A stretch of DNA of 42,226 nt from positions 1 through 42,226 of the forward strand of contig JADRCO010000226.1 in the NCBI GenBank assembly GCA_021464525.1, given 5' to 3'. Each line of letters starts with the position of its first letter. Position 1 is the first letter of the stretch. The stretch is from Rhizophagus sp. LPA8_4_AMF. Taxonomy: Eukaryota > Glomeromycota > Glomeromycetes > Glomerales > Glomeraceae. Below are positions 31,761 through 41,967 of this stretch, in pieces. The notes beneath the pieces are model-generated. The model worked only from the letters and a program-made list of their open reading frames with translations, did no database searches and had not been told where the DNA came from. The position numbers and the translations under genes are program-made.

Positions 31761-32942
31761 ATGGCATCAGTTCTTGATCAACTTAAAAAACATACAACCA
31801 TCGTCGCGGATTCTGGTGATTTTGAAAGTAGGTATTACATATTTATATATAGTATAAACATTTTTTTAATGCAATTATATGTACTGTATCTCGTTAGCAA
31901 TTTCACAATATAAGCCTCAGGATGCTACTACGAATCCATCATTGATATTAGCTGCTACGCAAAAACCAAATTACGCCCATTTGATTGATTCAGCCATTGA
32001 CTATGCAAAGAGCAAAGACGGGTCAATCGATGAAAAGGTTGAATGGGCTATGGATAAATTATTGATTAATTTTGGAGCTGAAATCCTGAAAATTATTCCA
32101 GGAAGAGTTTCTACTGAAGTTGATGCAAGACTTTCTTTTGATAAGGAAGCAACTATTAAAAAAGCGAAACGTCTTATTAACCTTTATAAAGAAGTTGGTA
32201 TTGAAAAGGAAAAAATATTAATCAAAATTGCATCTACCTGGGAAGGAATTCAAGCTGCTCATCAATTAGAAAAAGAAGGAATTCATTGCAATCTCACTCT
32301 TCTTTTTTCATTCCCTCAGGTAAGTCACTTTTGAGAATATGCATTGACATCTTTTGATTTAATCAAATTTAATTCTCTTACATATTTTAGGCTGTTGCAT
32401 GTGCTGAAGCAGGAGTAACTTTGATTAGTCCATTTGTTGGACGTATACTTGATTGGTACAAGAAAAGCACCGGCAAAACATACGCAGCACATGAAGATCC
32501 TGGTGTTAATTCTGTTGCAAAAATTTATAATTATTATAAAAACCATGGTTACAAAACTATTGTAATGGGTGCTTCTTTTCGCAATACTGGTGAAATCGAA
32601 GAATTATCTGGTTGCGATTTCTTAACTATTAGTCCTGCTTTGTTGCATGAATTACAAAATGATAAAAAAGAAATTAAAAGAAAATTGAGTCCTGAATCAG
32701 GTAATTATTTTTAATTCAAAAAAAAATTAACGGCAAATTATATTTATTTATGAATTTACTATTCTTCAATTATTGTAGCTAAAGCTTTTTCGGAACCAAA
32801 AATCACCTTTGATGAGAAGACTTTCCGATGGGAACTCAATGAAGATGCCATGGCTACTGAAAAGCTTTCTGAGGGTATCCGTAAATTTGCTGAAGATGCT
32901 GTCAAAGTGAAAAGTCAATTAAAAAAAAAATTGTCTAATTAA
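31761..32942 (+). CDS. TAL1: Transaldolase
   Basis: Four-exon model, join(31761..31827, 31898..32319, 32391..32700, 32779..32942), giving 320 residues in phase, the usual length for the TalB/Tal1 class. The active site is intact: VADSGDFE near the N-terminus with the catalytic Asp, DATTNPSL, and the Schiff-base Lys132 in [11 protein letters not shown]. Further conserved motifs are [31 protein letters not shown] and MGASFRN. The enzyme moves a dihydroxyacetone unit between sedoheptulose 7-phosphate and glyceraldehyde 3-phosphate in the cytosolic non-oxidative pentose phosphate pathway. The C-terminus ends in a poly-lysine run. The first intron contains a TACTGTA motif (31882). Confidence 0.95.
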
Positions 32943-34865
32943 ATAACATGAGTTATTGTACTTGTAGCTACACATTTAGTGTATTTATTTATTAATCATT
33001 GCTCTATATTAGAATAAATAAAATTTGCCAAGTAAAAAAATAAGTTATTAAGATACTAAGGAATTAAGCTTAGTCCAAAAGAATTTCCTGTTCTCAAATA
33101 TAAGATTAAGGTTCTTTTTTCATTTACATTCTCAATTTTCTTTTTCTTGTTTCCATGCTATATATGAATTGTTATATCTACAAATACTCATTTATACTTG
33201 CATTTGAAATTATGCGTTTATTAATAATAAATCCACTTCAGTGCACTTAGTTACTTCTAATTTCATTTCTAATGATCTTTTAATTTCTTTTTCAGAAAAA
33301 TTATATCAGAAATAATTTTGATTAAATTAGTTTAATATTATATAATATAAAAAATACAAAAATTATATTTACACCATGGTAATCAACACTATAGTTATAT
33401 GATTTATGCATTTTTTTACTTGTTACCCTAACTTTTTATTCTATATTATTAATAATTTGGTTAAACTGATACTATTAATGTAATAATTATATTTCACAAT
33501 ACAGTACTTAATGTTGTAGTATATACTTATATTTTTTTTAAGTTTTTCTAATTTTTTTATTTTGCAATATTTGCAGCATAAAAAAAATAATAATAATAAT
33601 AATTAACCCTTTTTTCCAATTATTTTTAAGAATGCTAAGCAATTAACTTCTTTGATTTAGGGTATAATTTTTGTGAAAATACATACTATAGTGTTTAAGT
33701 ACTAGTAATATGATGTATTTTAGTAGTTAAAAAGATATTACAATTATTTTTATTTTTTTATTTTTATATATTATTATTAAATCTAATATACAGTATTTAT
33801 ATAAATATAAATAATAATATAAAATAAGATTTATTATAATCTTATTATAACATATTATTATATTATTTATATTTTATAATTGGTAATCCAGTTTATAATT
33901 ATAAATCATATCATATTCTATAAAAGTAAATTTTTTAAGAAAAAAATATTTTATAATTAATTTACCTATAATTTTATAATCTAATTATAACATAATATAT
34001 TACAATAAAATTCCAACCATTTTAAAACAAGCTATAAGCTACAGTTTTAAAGCAAATATAACATAGTAACCTTTATTTTTATTAATAAAATTATATACAG
34101 TATATTCATAAATTATAATACAAAATAAAAGTAAAATAAAATAAACAAAAAGAAATACTAAACTAAAAATAAAGCTATATAGTCTTCTAAAAAGATATTA
34201 AAGAAATAAAAAATTAAAAATTAAACTATAAATTATAAATATTCCTTAAATTACCTTTTATAATATATTTCAACTATAGTAAACATAACTATATTTAATT
34301 ATTTACTAATATATGAATATAAAATCTAATATTAAAATCAGGTTAATATTCTATTAAAACTATAAATCAGAAGTAATATTAAATAGTACCTGCTTACTTC
34401 CAATAGAGATTACTAATAGGTCTAAGGTAAAAATTATATGTAAAAGTTTATGAAAATCCTATTTTAAATAGATAAATTAAATCTAAAAATAAAAGGTTAT
34501 TATGATTTTTTTCTTTTTAGACTTATTAGTTAATAGAATTAAAAATTAAAGTAAAGTAAGAATCATTAGTAAAGAATTAATTTCTTATAGTAACTTTTAT
34601 TATAAGTAAACAGAATCTTCATTAAACATCTCACAAAATCCTAAAATTATTTATATTATAATAAATTTTAAATAATAAAATGATTAATCCAGTTTAATTA
34701 AATAAAAACTTTCAATTAAGTTATATTTTTAGGCCAAATATTTTTATATTTATTTATCAATTTGTATAAGAATTTACATTATTAAAAAAACATAATAAAA
34801 TAATATATTAAAATAAACTAAAAATAAAGCTACTTTACAGAAACTTGAAATTTATAAGCAATGGC
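32943..34865. other. Extremely AT-rich gene desert
   Basis: No gene, RNA or intact transposon is visible. The sequence is dominated by A/T runs with repeated TTATAAT/AATAAAA words. TACAGTA occurs at 33500, 33789 and 34096. It may be decayed repeat DNA. Confidence 0.55.
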
Positions 34866-34966
34866 ATTTTGATATTATTTTGATATTATTTTAATATTCT
34901 TTTAATATCATTTTGATGTCATTTCAATATTAAATCAAATAATATTAAAATGATATTAAAATAACA
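34866..34966. repeat. Short-period repeat with inverted symmetry (TTTTGATATTA units)
   Basis: Five or so degenerate units of TTTTGATATTA/TTTTAATATTC/TTTTGATGTCA run rightward. They are followed by the inverse, AATAATATTAAAATGATATTAAAAT, broken here as AATAATATTAAAA then TGATATTAAAAT. The whole could fold into one hairpin. No coding capacity. Confidence 0.5.
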
Positions 34967-35720
34967 ACAGAGGAGAAGTTGGCCCATTTAATGCTTCAGA
35001 TTCTTGGTTTAACACATGATAAAAAATTGGCGAAACCATTTCTTGCCTGGCAGGTAAAATATAAGCTGGCTCAAAATTTGAAGCACTTGGCATAGTATTT
35101 TTTGCTATGTTTGCTTTTAGATTGTGCATAATTTTCATAGCTAGCTGTAAAATTTCCATCATAATCATATGATACAGATGCCAACTTATCCTTTTTTGAG
35201 TGTGAAGTAGATTGAGAGAAAAGCTCTAGATGAAAACGATTTATTTTAGCCTTTTCTCATAATATATATTGTTTGTATTGCCAAATTTCAAATTCCCTTC
35301 TATCAATAAATTTGAGAATTTCTTTTCTTCTTGTATGTTCATTCAAAATACTATTTCCAGAAATGCATCTCTTCAAATGGCTATCTTGATAGATATGAGT
35401 GCTAAAAGAAGTATCAGGTATGAAAACTAAGGAGTCACATACACTACAATATATATAATTGGTTGGATGAGCATGGATTTTACTATCACTTTCATATAAC
35501 TTTCCACGCATTGAAATATACCCATTCTTATTTAGAAAGGATTCCTGGATTCTCTTCAAGTATTTTCCTAAATGGATCACAAATATGAGAGCACCACATT
35601 TCTGGTGTTTCATGATCATGTCTTTTTGTTAAAGGGCATATTGCATCAACTATTTGATATTTTTCAAAGTTTTCATCACCATAGCTTACTAGATGTAGCT
35701 TAGAATAGGTTCTACTATCT
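34957..35720 (-). pseudogene. Broken gene with a C2H2-like zinc finger, family unknown
   Basis: Leftward coding-like segments in different frames cover this stretch. The upstream part reads TYSKLHLVSYGDENFEKYQ and CPLTKRHDHETPEMWCSH. The middle part contains a finger-like motif, YCSVCDSLVFIPDT...H.....H, with Cys-x2-Cys then two His. The downstream part reads KKDKLASVSYDYDGNFTASY. The frame changes between these parts and no splice pair reconciles them cleanly, so the gene appears broken. It lies in AT-rich repeat DNA. It may derive from a DNA transposon or from a host multi-copy family; there is no transposase core to decide. No function is assigned. Confidence 0.45.
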
Positions 35721-36240
35721 AAATCTATATTAGCGTTTTAGTAGATTATAACAGATTACAACAATTTTATTAATTTTATAATAAAATATCAGATTCATTT
35801 TTATTCGGTTATAAACATATCGGGAATTTAGCCAAAAGTGCTGTGCATATAGAGTTATCACTCGGCTATGTTAATTTATATTTACATGTGCTTTGTGGAT
35901 CTCGTGATTAACAAGGGATTAGCCAGACTCGCATGACGTATATTACAAGATCCCAAGTTACTATAATGGCGCTAATCCCATCAACTTAAATCACGAGATG
36001 AGTTACAGATTAGCCAATCAGATTTTGCGTAGCAACTAAGCCAGATGATCATTGGTTAAAAAATCATGTGCGCCTTCTGTTCCAATTTGGAACACAGATC
36101 ACTTTTGCCAAGAATTTTATTATAGTATGTAATTTGTAACGTCACAATGGCGCAGTAAAGTTTTATTTCGATTACATTATAATTTCGTAACACCCCCATA
36201 ATCAACGACGTACAATCGAACTTTACTTATCTACCAGATT
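35721..36240. repeat. Spacer with an inverted-repeat element (about 35899-35999)
   Basis: The left arm is ATCTCGTGATT (35899-35909) followed by GGGATTAGC (35915-35923). The right arm is GCTAATCCC (35971-35979) followed by AATCACGAGAT (35989-35999). The arms match in inverse order with slightly different spacing, so the segment could form a cruciform or be a short MITE. The flanks are GC-richer than the neighbouring desert. No gene is seen. Confidence 0.5.
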
Positions 36241-38901
36241 TCATTTCGTATCAATAGACCATGGAACAACAATTGTAATTGGTGGAGTATCTGTGCCCAT
36301 TATTTCTCGCAAAAAATCTGTTTGATCTTGAGTTCTCGTGTTCACTGTCTCTACGCAATCCATGATCATTTTCTATTGTAAATAGAAGATAATGAACAAA
36401 TAGTGCATTTCTCTGATAAAACTGACGAATACAGAAAATCATACCTTCATTCTCCACACATAAGCCAACACCCTGATAAGATCCCTTATCCTTTCAACTG
36501 TAGCCGGCACATCAAGGAGTTGTTCTCGTTTTAATATTGTAACATATCCCTTGGGACTACTCATTTGTAAAACTTGCGATTTAAGGCCTACTCAAATTAA
36601 GTCAGTTTATTTTAACAAATATTAAAAACTGCAGATTCATTATTTTACTTACCCATGTGAAGCATACCAGCGACTCGTAGTTGTCTTACTTTCGTTCTTC
36701 GAAACGGGATTCTTTACTTAGGCATACGAAGATATCGTGCATGGCCTTCATTAGTTTAAATCCATCAGTCAACAATTTGGTTTCATCAAACTTCAATTGC
36801 CCCATACTCAACGTCACCAATGTACATCCGGAATATTCCATCCATTCGAGATCCCATCTTTCTACGTTCTGGCTTTCTGCGACGCGTACGTGCTCTCTTT
36901 CTGTTTTTCCTCGTGGCTACCGCTTCACTTGTTGATTCTTTTCTGTGAAAAAATAAGTCAAAAAGTTCAAAAATGTAACTAAGTATTTATGACAATCACA
37001 GGAGACTGTTGTACCTTACGGTTTCCATTCCAATCACATCACAGAGACCGTGATCGACGATAAGCGACCACACATTTATGTCATACCAGGATTCGAGATG
37101 TTCCTTTTGCAGTGTTTCGTTAGGGTCTTCATAATACGTAAGACTTGCAGTAAATGGAATATATGTCATTAAAGTCTTTGTAACAATATCGCCGATAAAA
37201 GGCAAATACTCACAACTTCCTCATCACGATTTCGGCCCATTCAGAATTGTAATGTTTTAATCGATCATAAGGTTCATCCTCATTTAGATAGGATGTTGTT
37301 TTTAAGACGTGTCTCAGATCACTTGTTGTTTTAACCTGAAATTGGCAATAACATCATGTTTTGGACAAATTGAAAAAAAAGCTAGTTATCCTCAACTTAC
37401 ATCTGCAAATCGCATCATAGAATCTGCAAAACTACAATCAACCTCTGGCAATTTTTTGACTGCACGCTGGATTTCGTTCCATTCTTCGGTTGTAACTAAC
37501 GACTCTGCTTCCTGATCATCAAGATCAATAACCCATGAATGTAGAAGTGATTCAACTGGCAGTCGCTCACAATGCTCGAAAAGAGTGTCCTCAACGCACT
37601 TCTTAGAAGAGAGAACCCATTTATGAGCTACATTCATTTTTGCGTAGGATTCTTGGAATTCTTTGAGCTGTGACGATACTAACAACGGTGGAGGACTCTG
37701 ATCTTCGGTATCACTTGCATTACAAAAGGATATGAGTTGTGAACCTAAGGGAAAAAAATCGAAGAAATTTCAATCAAAGAATTATCATGATACCTTGGTA
37801 TGTAATCCGAATCATCTTCATCTTCAGATATAGGTATGTAATCCGAACCATCATCCTCCTCAGATATAGAAATGGAGTTTTGTGCTTCAGATTCGGCCTA
37901 AAAATCTCACTAATTAGTAATTATTCAGTCTTGATGGTCAAAACATCGTGATAGCTGAACAATTTGCTTCTTCAATGTAAAGATCAGTACCTTGTCTTTC
38001 TCATTGTCTGCTTCCGATTTCCGCCGTTTCTTAATCGGATTTGTTGATTTTTGTTCCGAAGGACTTTGAAAGAAGTTGTTAATCTCGTTATTCAAATCCT
38101 ACAGAAATACAAGGGATAACAATAAATGCAATTAAAACAATAGTTACTTCTGCTGATTCTCACGACTGCTAGCTAACAAAATGCATCTGTACCTTTTCCC
38201 GATCTTTTTTTGATTCAGATGATTCGGATGATCCAGCAACGATATTTCCGATACCGACTTTTTTGTTTTTGATACTTTTGGGGTTGTTTGTACGTTTTCT
38301 TGAATTCGCCTACGAAATGATATAAACAACTGTTCCATCAGGCAACACATTCTTATAAAATCGTTAAATGTTTGCTCAATAATCTGTCCGTTCGGAACGG
38401 ATCCAAAAAAATTACCTTTTTACTTTTTGCATTATCTTGGTTGTAATCGAAATCTTCTTGGTTATCATCATCAGATAAAATCGGAGGTGATCCACCTGAC
38501 AAGATTTCCTTCGACTGTTTCATGTAGCCCTGTGCCATTTCACTCTTCGCCACTGAGCTACTTGATAGGTTTGAGAGAACATGAGTGTGGAAATTCTGCT
38601 CGCAAGCCTTCCGCAATTCTCTAAATTCATTGGATTCATTATATTCAATTAGCTCCTTCACGAAATTTACTATTGGTTTCGGGGTAGAGTCGTGCTTTCG
38701 TATGAAGTTCAGACTGACAGTCCACTTGTCGAAAATTTCATTGAATACTTTCGGCGAATCTCCAGAATAAATGATAGAAGTGTAGAAGCGGTGAAATGAC
38801 CATTGTAGAGCATCTGTGTCTGCGAAGAAGGTGTTGTTTTTGAATTTCTTTATTTTAAATCGGTAATTTCTGAAGTTGGATTCAACTTTTGGGTCTGACA
38901 T
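36241..38901 (-). pseudogene. Broken multi-exon gene of a probable lineage-expanded family, nuclease-fold-like segment
   Basis: The start at 38901 gives MSDPKVESNFRNYRFKIKKF. At least eight exons follow with good GT-AG pairs: Lys/Ser-rich linkers, an acidic exon with two copies of SDYIP, and a long exon with HKWVLSSKKCVEDTLFEHC. Next come LQKEHLESWYDINVWSLIVD and KESTSEAVATRKNRKRA, then GSRMDGIF and EYGAIEV. The last exon ends PPITIVVPWSID. The Asp in RMDGIF and the Glu in GAIEV are spaced like a PD-(D/E)XK nuclease core, which is only a hypothesis. Directly after GAIEV the frame is lost, then resumes as DETKLLTDGFKLMKAM, and shifts once more before VRQLRVAGMLHMG. I therefore read it as a recent pseudogene, since everything else is well preserved. 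I associate the ESWYDINVWS...KESTSEA arrangement with uncharacterised multi-copy proteins of Rhizophagus-type fungi, from memory. Confidence 0.6.
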
Positions 38902-39060
38902 GTTGAAACGTTGTATTGTATGAGAAAAAATTGTCGCGTTTTTATATAAATGTCACATTGTCACGGTCAGCTGTCACGGTCCTAAAACACGTGCATTTGA
39001 AAGAGATCACCATCTAAAATGCATGTTCGAGAAAAAACCTGCGTAAGATTGCACCTCTAA
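38902..39060. promoter_or_regulatory. 5' flank of the 36241-38901 gene
   Basis: Contains the direct word TGTCACGGTC in two close copies (about 38955 and 38970: TTGTCACGGTCAGCTGTCACGGTCC). This could be a paired binding site. Function not known. Confidence 0.35.
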
Positions 39061-39275
39061 TCTGTTTTTCCGCGATTGCCACGCAACATAGTCCCGAGCC
39101 TGTAAGGCTTCGGAGTGGTTAATTTACGGAGGGCTTGACAGCTCGGCAGAGGGGAACGCCTTCCCACATCTGTTTAACGTGATTGCCACGCAACATGGTC
39201 CTGTTCCTGTAAGGTTTCAGAGTGGTTAATTTGCGTTGGGTTTGCAGGTCTCACACGGGAGTGTTCCAAGCAATC
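39061..39275. repeat. Two-copy tandem repeat, unit about 107 bp, GC-richer than its surroundings
   Basis: GATTGCCACGCAACAT occurs at 39074 and again at 39181. Each is followed by GTCC, CCTGTAAGG, TTC, GAGTGGTTAATTT and GGGTT/GGGCTT at matching spacing. The copies differ at many positions, so the duplication is not recent. There is no open frame through both. The compositional contrast with the AT-rich flanks suggests a transcribed or selected element, or part of a dispersed repeat. Confidence 0.6.
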
Positions 39276-40075
39276 AATTTAAGAAATATTTTATTATGCA
39301 GAGCGTAGAATTAATTAGTTAATTAAAAAAATTGGAAGTATTTCGTTTATTTCATTTCTAATTTTATTATTTATACAGAATAACAGAATGGGTTATAACA
39401 TAATAAATAAATGAAACATATGATGCTATCAAAGAGGGAGGGGAGTACGCGGATCCTAGGCCATTTAATGCGAGTCTCAGCATCACATTGTTTCTTTGCT
39501 CTATCAGACTTTTTATAAACTTCTATACTAATTGTTTTTTTCCTATTACTGTTGCTAACTACAAGATTTTTACACCAATACTCTTTTTCTACACTAGATT
39601 TCCGAAATAAATTATCCCATACAAATTTTCGCATATCTATATCACCCCCACCCATACAGACAATATAAAATAATATTCCCTGTAAGAAAACTTCTCCGAG
39701 ATTAGGTAATTTCGAACCCTACAGCATAAATCGGGAATTAGCAAAAATAAGGCAATGTAATATACACTTACCATTACTATTAATTTTCGCAACATTCCAT
39801 TCCGCCTGAAATTTATTGATTAACGCATTATAATAAAGGTATTTCGATTTTTTTATCGCACGTACGATACTGCGCAGAATTCGGCAAGTGAAGATGCTTA
39901 TTATTCCTGATATACTGCGCCAGACCTTTGCTGTGAAGTTGCATGTGACGAGATTCATGTGAGTAATTTCACTGCGTCCATTGTATGCGTGATGATGGGC
40001 AAAGATTTTCTCGGCGAAGATCAAAATGCCGATATATAACAAGAAGAGCAATATGTCCGTTTTATTTTGGAACAT
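39276..40075 (-). CDS. Weak candidate: small membrane protein gene
   Basis: An open frame at 40075-39719 starts MFQNKTDILLFLLYIGILIF, a possible signal-anchor. It continues with SEITHMNLVTCNFTAKVWRS and a GISIFTC helix, and reaches a donor-like GGTAAGTGT near 39770. A second open stretch at 39655-39371 contains VEKEYWCKNLVVSNSN and a C-terminal hydrophobic patch. I could not join the two in phase with a normal intron. Neither part is recognised. It may be a decayed gene or chance. Confidence 0.25.
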
Positions 40076-41056
40076 CTATAGAGGCGGGAAAATCGATTAA
40101 CATCGTGATGACATGTTTCAAGAAGCTAGCCGAATGAAAATCAGACATACCTTTTATTGCTTTGCTGAATATACTCGTGATAATATTGATGATGTAAATA
40201 ATAGTAAGTTGTATTGTTTCGCTTGATTTTTTCGTTTTACTTGTACAAGGCGGATAAAAGGATTCACTAACAGGGACATCACCATTTTATATAATTCATA
40301 AGATCGATTTTGTTATACACTTTTGGAGGAAATTACGTTAATATGATCGCATCCCGAAAATCTGATCAACGGACTCTCCTTAATTTAATAAAAGAATTTA
40401 ACGCTATCCATATGTAAAGATCATCAAAGGGTCCTTTTACAATAATATACGTAATAATTTTGAGAATATGCGAGAAAGTTTGAGAATAAATTCCCTGGAT
40501 CTTCGCTGGCAATCTTATTTGCTGATCCAGATTTCCTTAATTATCCTGTAATAACTGTAATAACATACATACTCTCGAGCAATAAAAAATTAGTATGTGG
40601 ATTCCAAAGCAATCACACCAATCACCTCCCACACGAGAAAAATAATTGACTACATTTCAGTACCCTAAACGTTTTTTATTTGCAATACATTAAATACATT
40701 AAGCTAAAATAAATTACATGAACCCTGGGTATATGATGCCATTCTATGACCGTAAACTATTTATTATACACGATTATTGATATTTCTCTATTCTACCTTT
40801 TTTTTTCTTTGAAGCAAAGTTCGAGACATAGTCCTGATACATGCTATGTCATATGATAATCGTGAAGACTCTTCTAACCAATAGAAGCAGTTAATTATAT
40901 TATGATAATTTCAATGACGTATGGTATATATGATGCAGGTTCGGAAAAAAGAAACAGCCTGTCGAAAGACTCGGCAAGAGTTTTTCCGGCGCATTTCAGG
41001 TGATCAGTCAAGTGTGCATGTATTTTTGCATAAGCCACTCCTCACGTGATTTTGAG
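40076..41056. other. Intergenic DNA, nothing recognised
   Basis: Mixed composition with CACGTG and CTCGAG words. No gene, RNA or clear repeat is identified. Confidence 0.4.
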
Positions 41057-41503
41057 AGAACATATCAACTCCTCCAGCGTAACCAACAAAAAAAGCTCGG
41101 GTCGGCCCGCATTACGGCGTTATGCACTAACATGTGAAAATAAACAGTGACGAATAAGGGTGTGTCGAATAAGTTTTCACCTACTCAAAAAAAACCAAGT
41201 CCCTCAGATAAATATAAATAACTAGGAAACGGAAACCGTTGTGAGTCCACAATCATTCTAATGTACCACAAAATTTATTTGTTTATTGATATAGTACAGG
41301 ATTTTTATGACGTGATGCGTGCGGACAACCGGAAATCGCCACGTGACCTTATATATTCATCACCCATCATAGAATTTATATAGTCCATCGCTTCGCTCTG
41401 GACTAATGAAAACGCAGAAGGGTGTGACGGATGTGAAGAATAAATTACTATGATCACGTGCCCGAGCTTTTTGTTGGTTACGCTGTGGAAAATAGAACAT
41501 ATC
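41057..41503. mobile_element. MITE with about 25-bp terminal inverted repeats and a 10-bp target duplication
   Basis: AGAACATATC occurs in direct orientation at 41057-41066 and 41494-41503, bounding a 427-bp insert. Just inside are inverted repeats: CAGCGTAACCAACAAAAAAA then GCTCGGG at 41075-41101, and CCCGAGCTTTTTGTTGGTTA then CGCTG at 41461-41485. These differ only in the length of the A run. The interior has no coding capacity. A 9-11-bp target duplication is typical of Mutator-like (MULE) transposons, so a non-autonomous MULE derivative is the best guess. The inverted repeats begin 7-9 bases inside the duplication, which is slightly irregular. This is a plain DNA element. Confidence 0.7.
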
Positions 41504-41610
41504 TTTTAAAAAATGTTTATTTGTTCATGAGTTTCAGGACCTTTATTTTCGGCATCATTAAGCAAATCTACCGCTCTTTCCGTAGTTGTCACTTGGTGTA
41601 ATGTCGCAAT

Positions 41611-41967
41611 TTATTCACAACTTAACCACCCTTTTTTACCTTTCGCTATTTGAATAATGAAATCCGCTATGCAGTTGTCTATTTTATTTCCATAATACCT
41701 TAGAAATGAGACCAGCTTGATGGATGCTTCACGAAAGGACTTCATATTAAAGACCTCCATCATTAAGACATAATATGCTTTTTCTCTTGGATCCTTGCTT
41801 TGTTTTTCAAGCTCAATCGAAAGACGAATAAAGTTATCAACCCAAGGCATATTTTTTTGATCATATTCTAATACTTCGTGAATTTCATCAACTATGAGAC
41901 CTTGATGTGTAAGTTCTCGTAGTTCTGTATCCGTTACTGTAAATGAAACACTTTGGGACTGGATCAA
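41611..41967 (-). CDS. Hypothetical helical protein, possibly partial
   Basis: An open frame of 118 residues from MIQSQSVSFTVTDTELRELT, then helical segments such as SIELEKQSKDPREKAYYVLM and FREASIKLVSFLRYYG, ending GKKGWLSCE. The frame stays open about 30 bases upstream to an acceptor-like CATTAG. An upstream exon may therefore exist beyond the ATG, and the gene may be longer than shown. No family is recognised. Codon content and amphipathic helices look more like real coding sequence than the surrounding DNA. It lies about 110 bp from the MITE. Confidence 0.45.
   Translation of the reverse strand: MIQSQSVSFTVTDTELRELTHQGLIVDEIHEVLEYDQKNMPWVDNFIRLSIELEKQSKDPREKAYYVLMMEVFNMKSFREASIKLVSFLRYYGNKIDNCIADFIIQIAKGKKGWLSCE

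Noticed and set aside
39061-39275. tRNA or rRNA gene as an explanation of the GC-richer tandem repeat
   Set aside because: No cloverleaf, no A/B box pair and no rRNA-like conserved run could be found.
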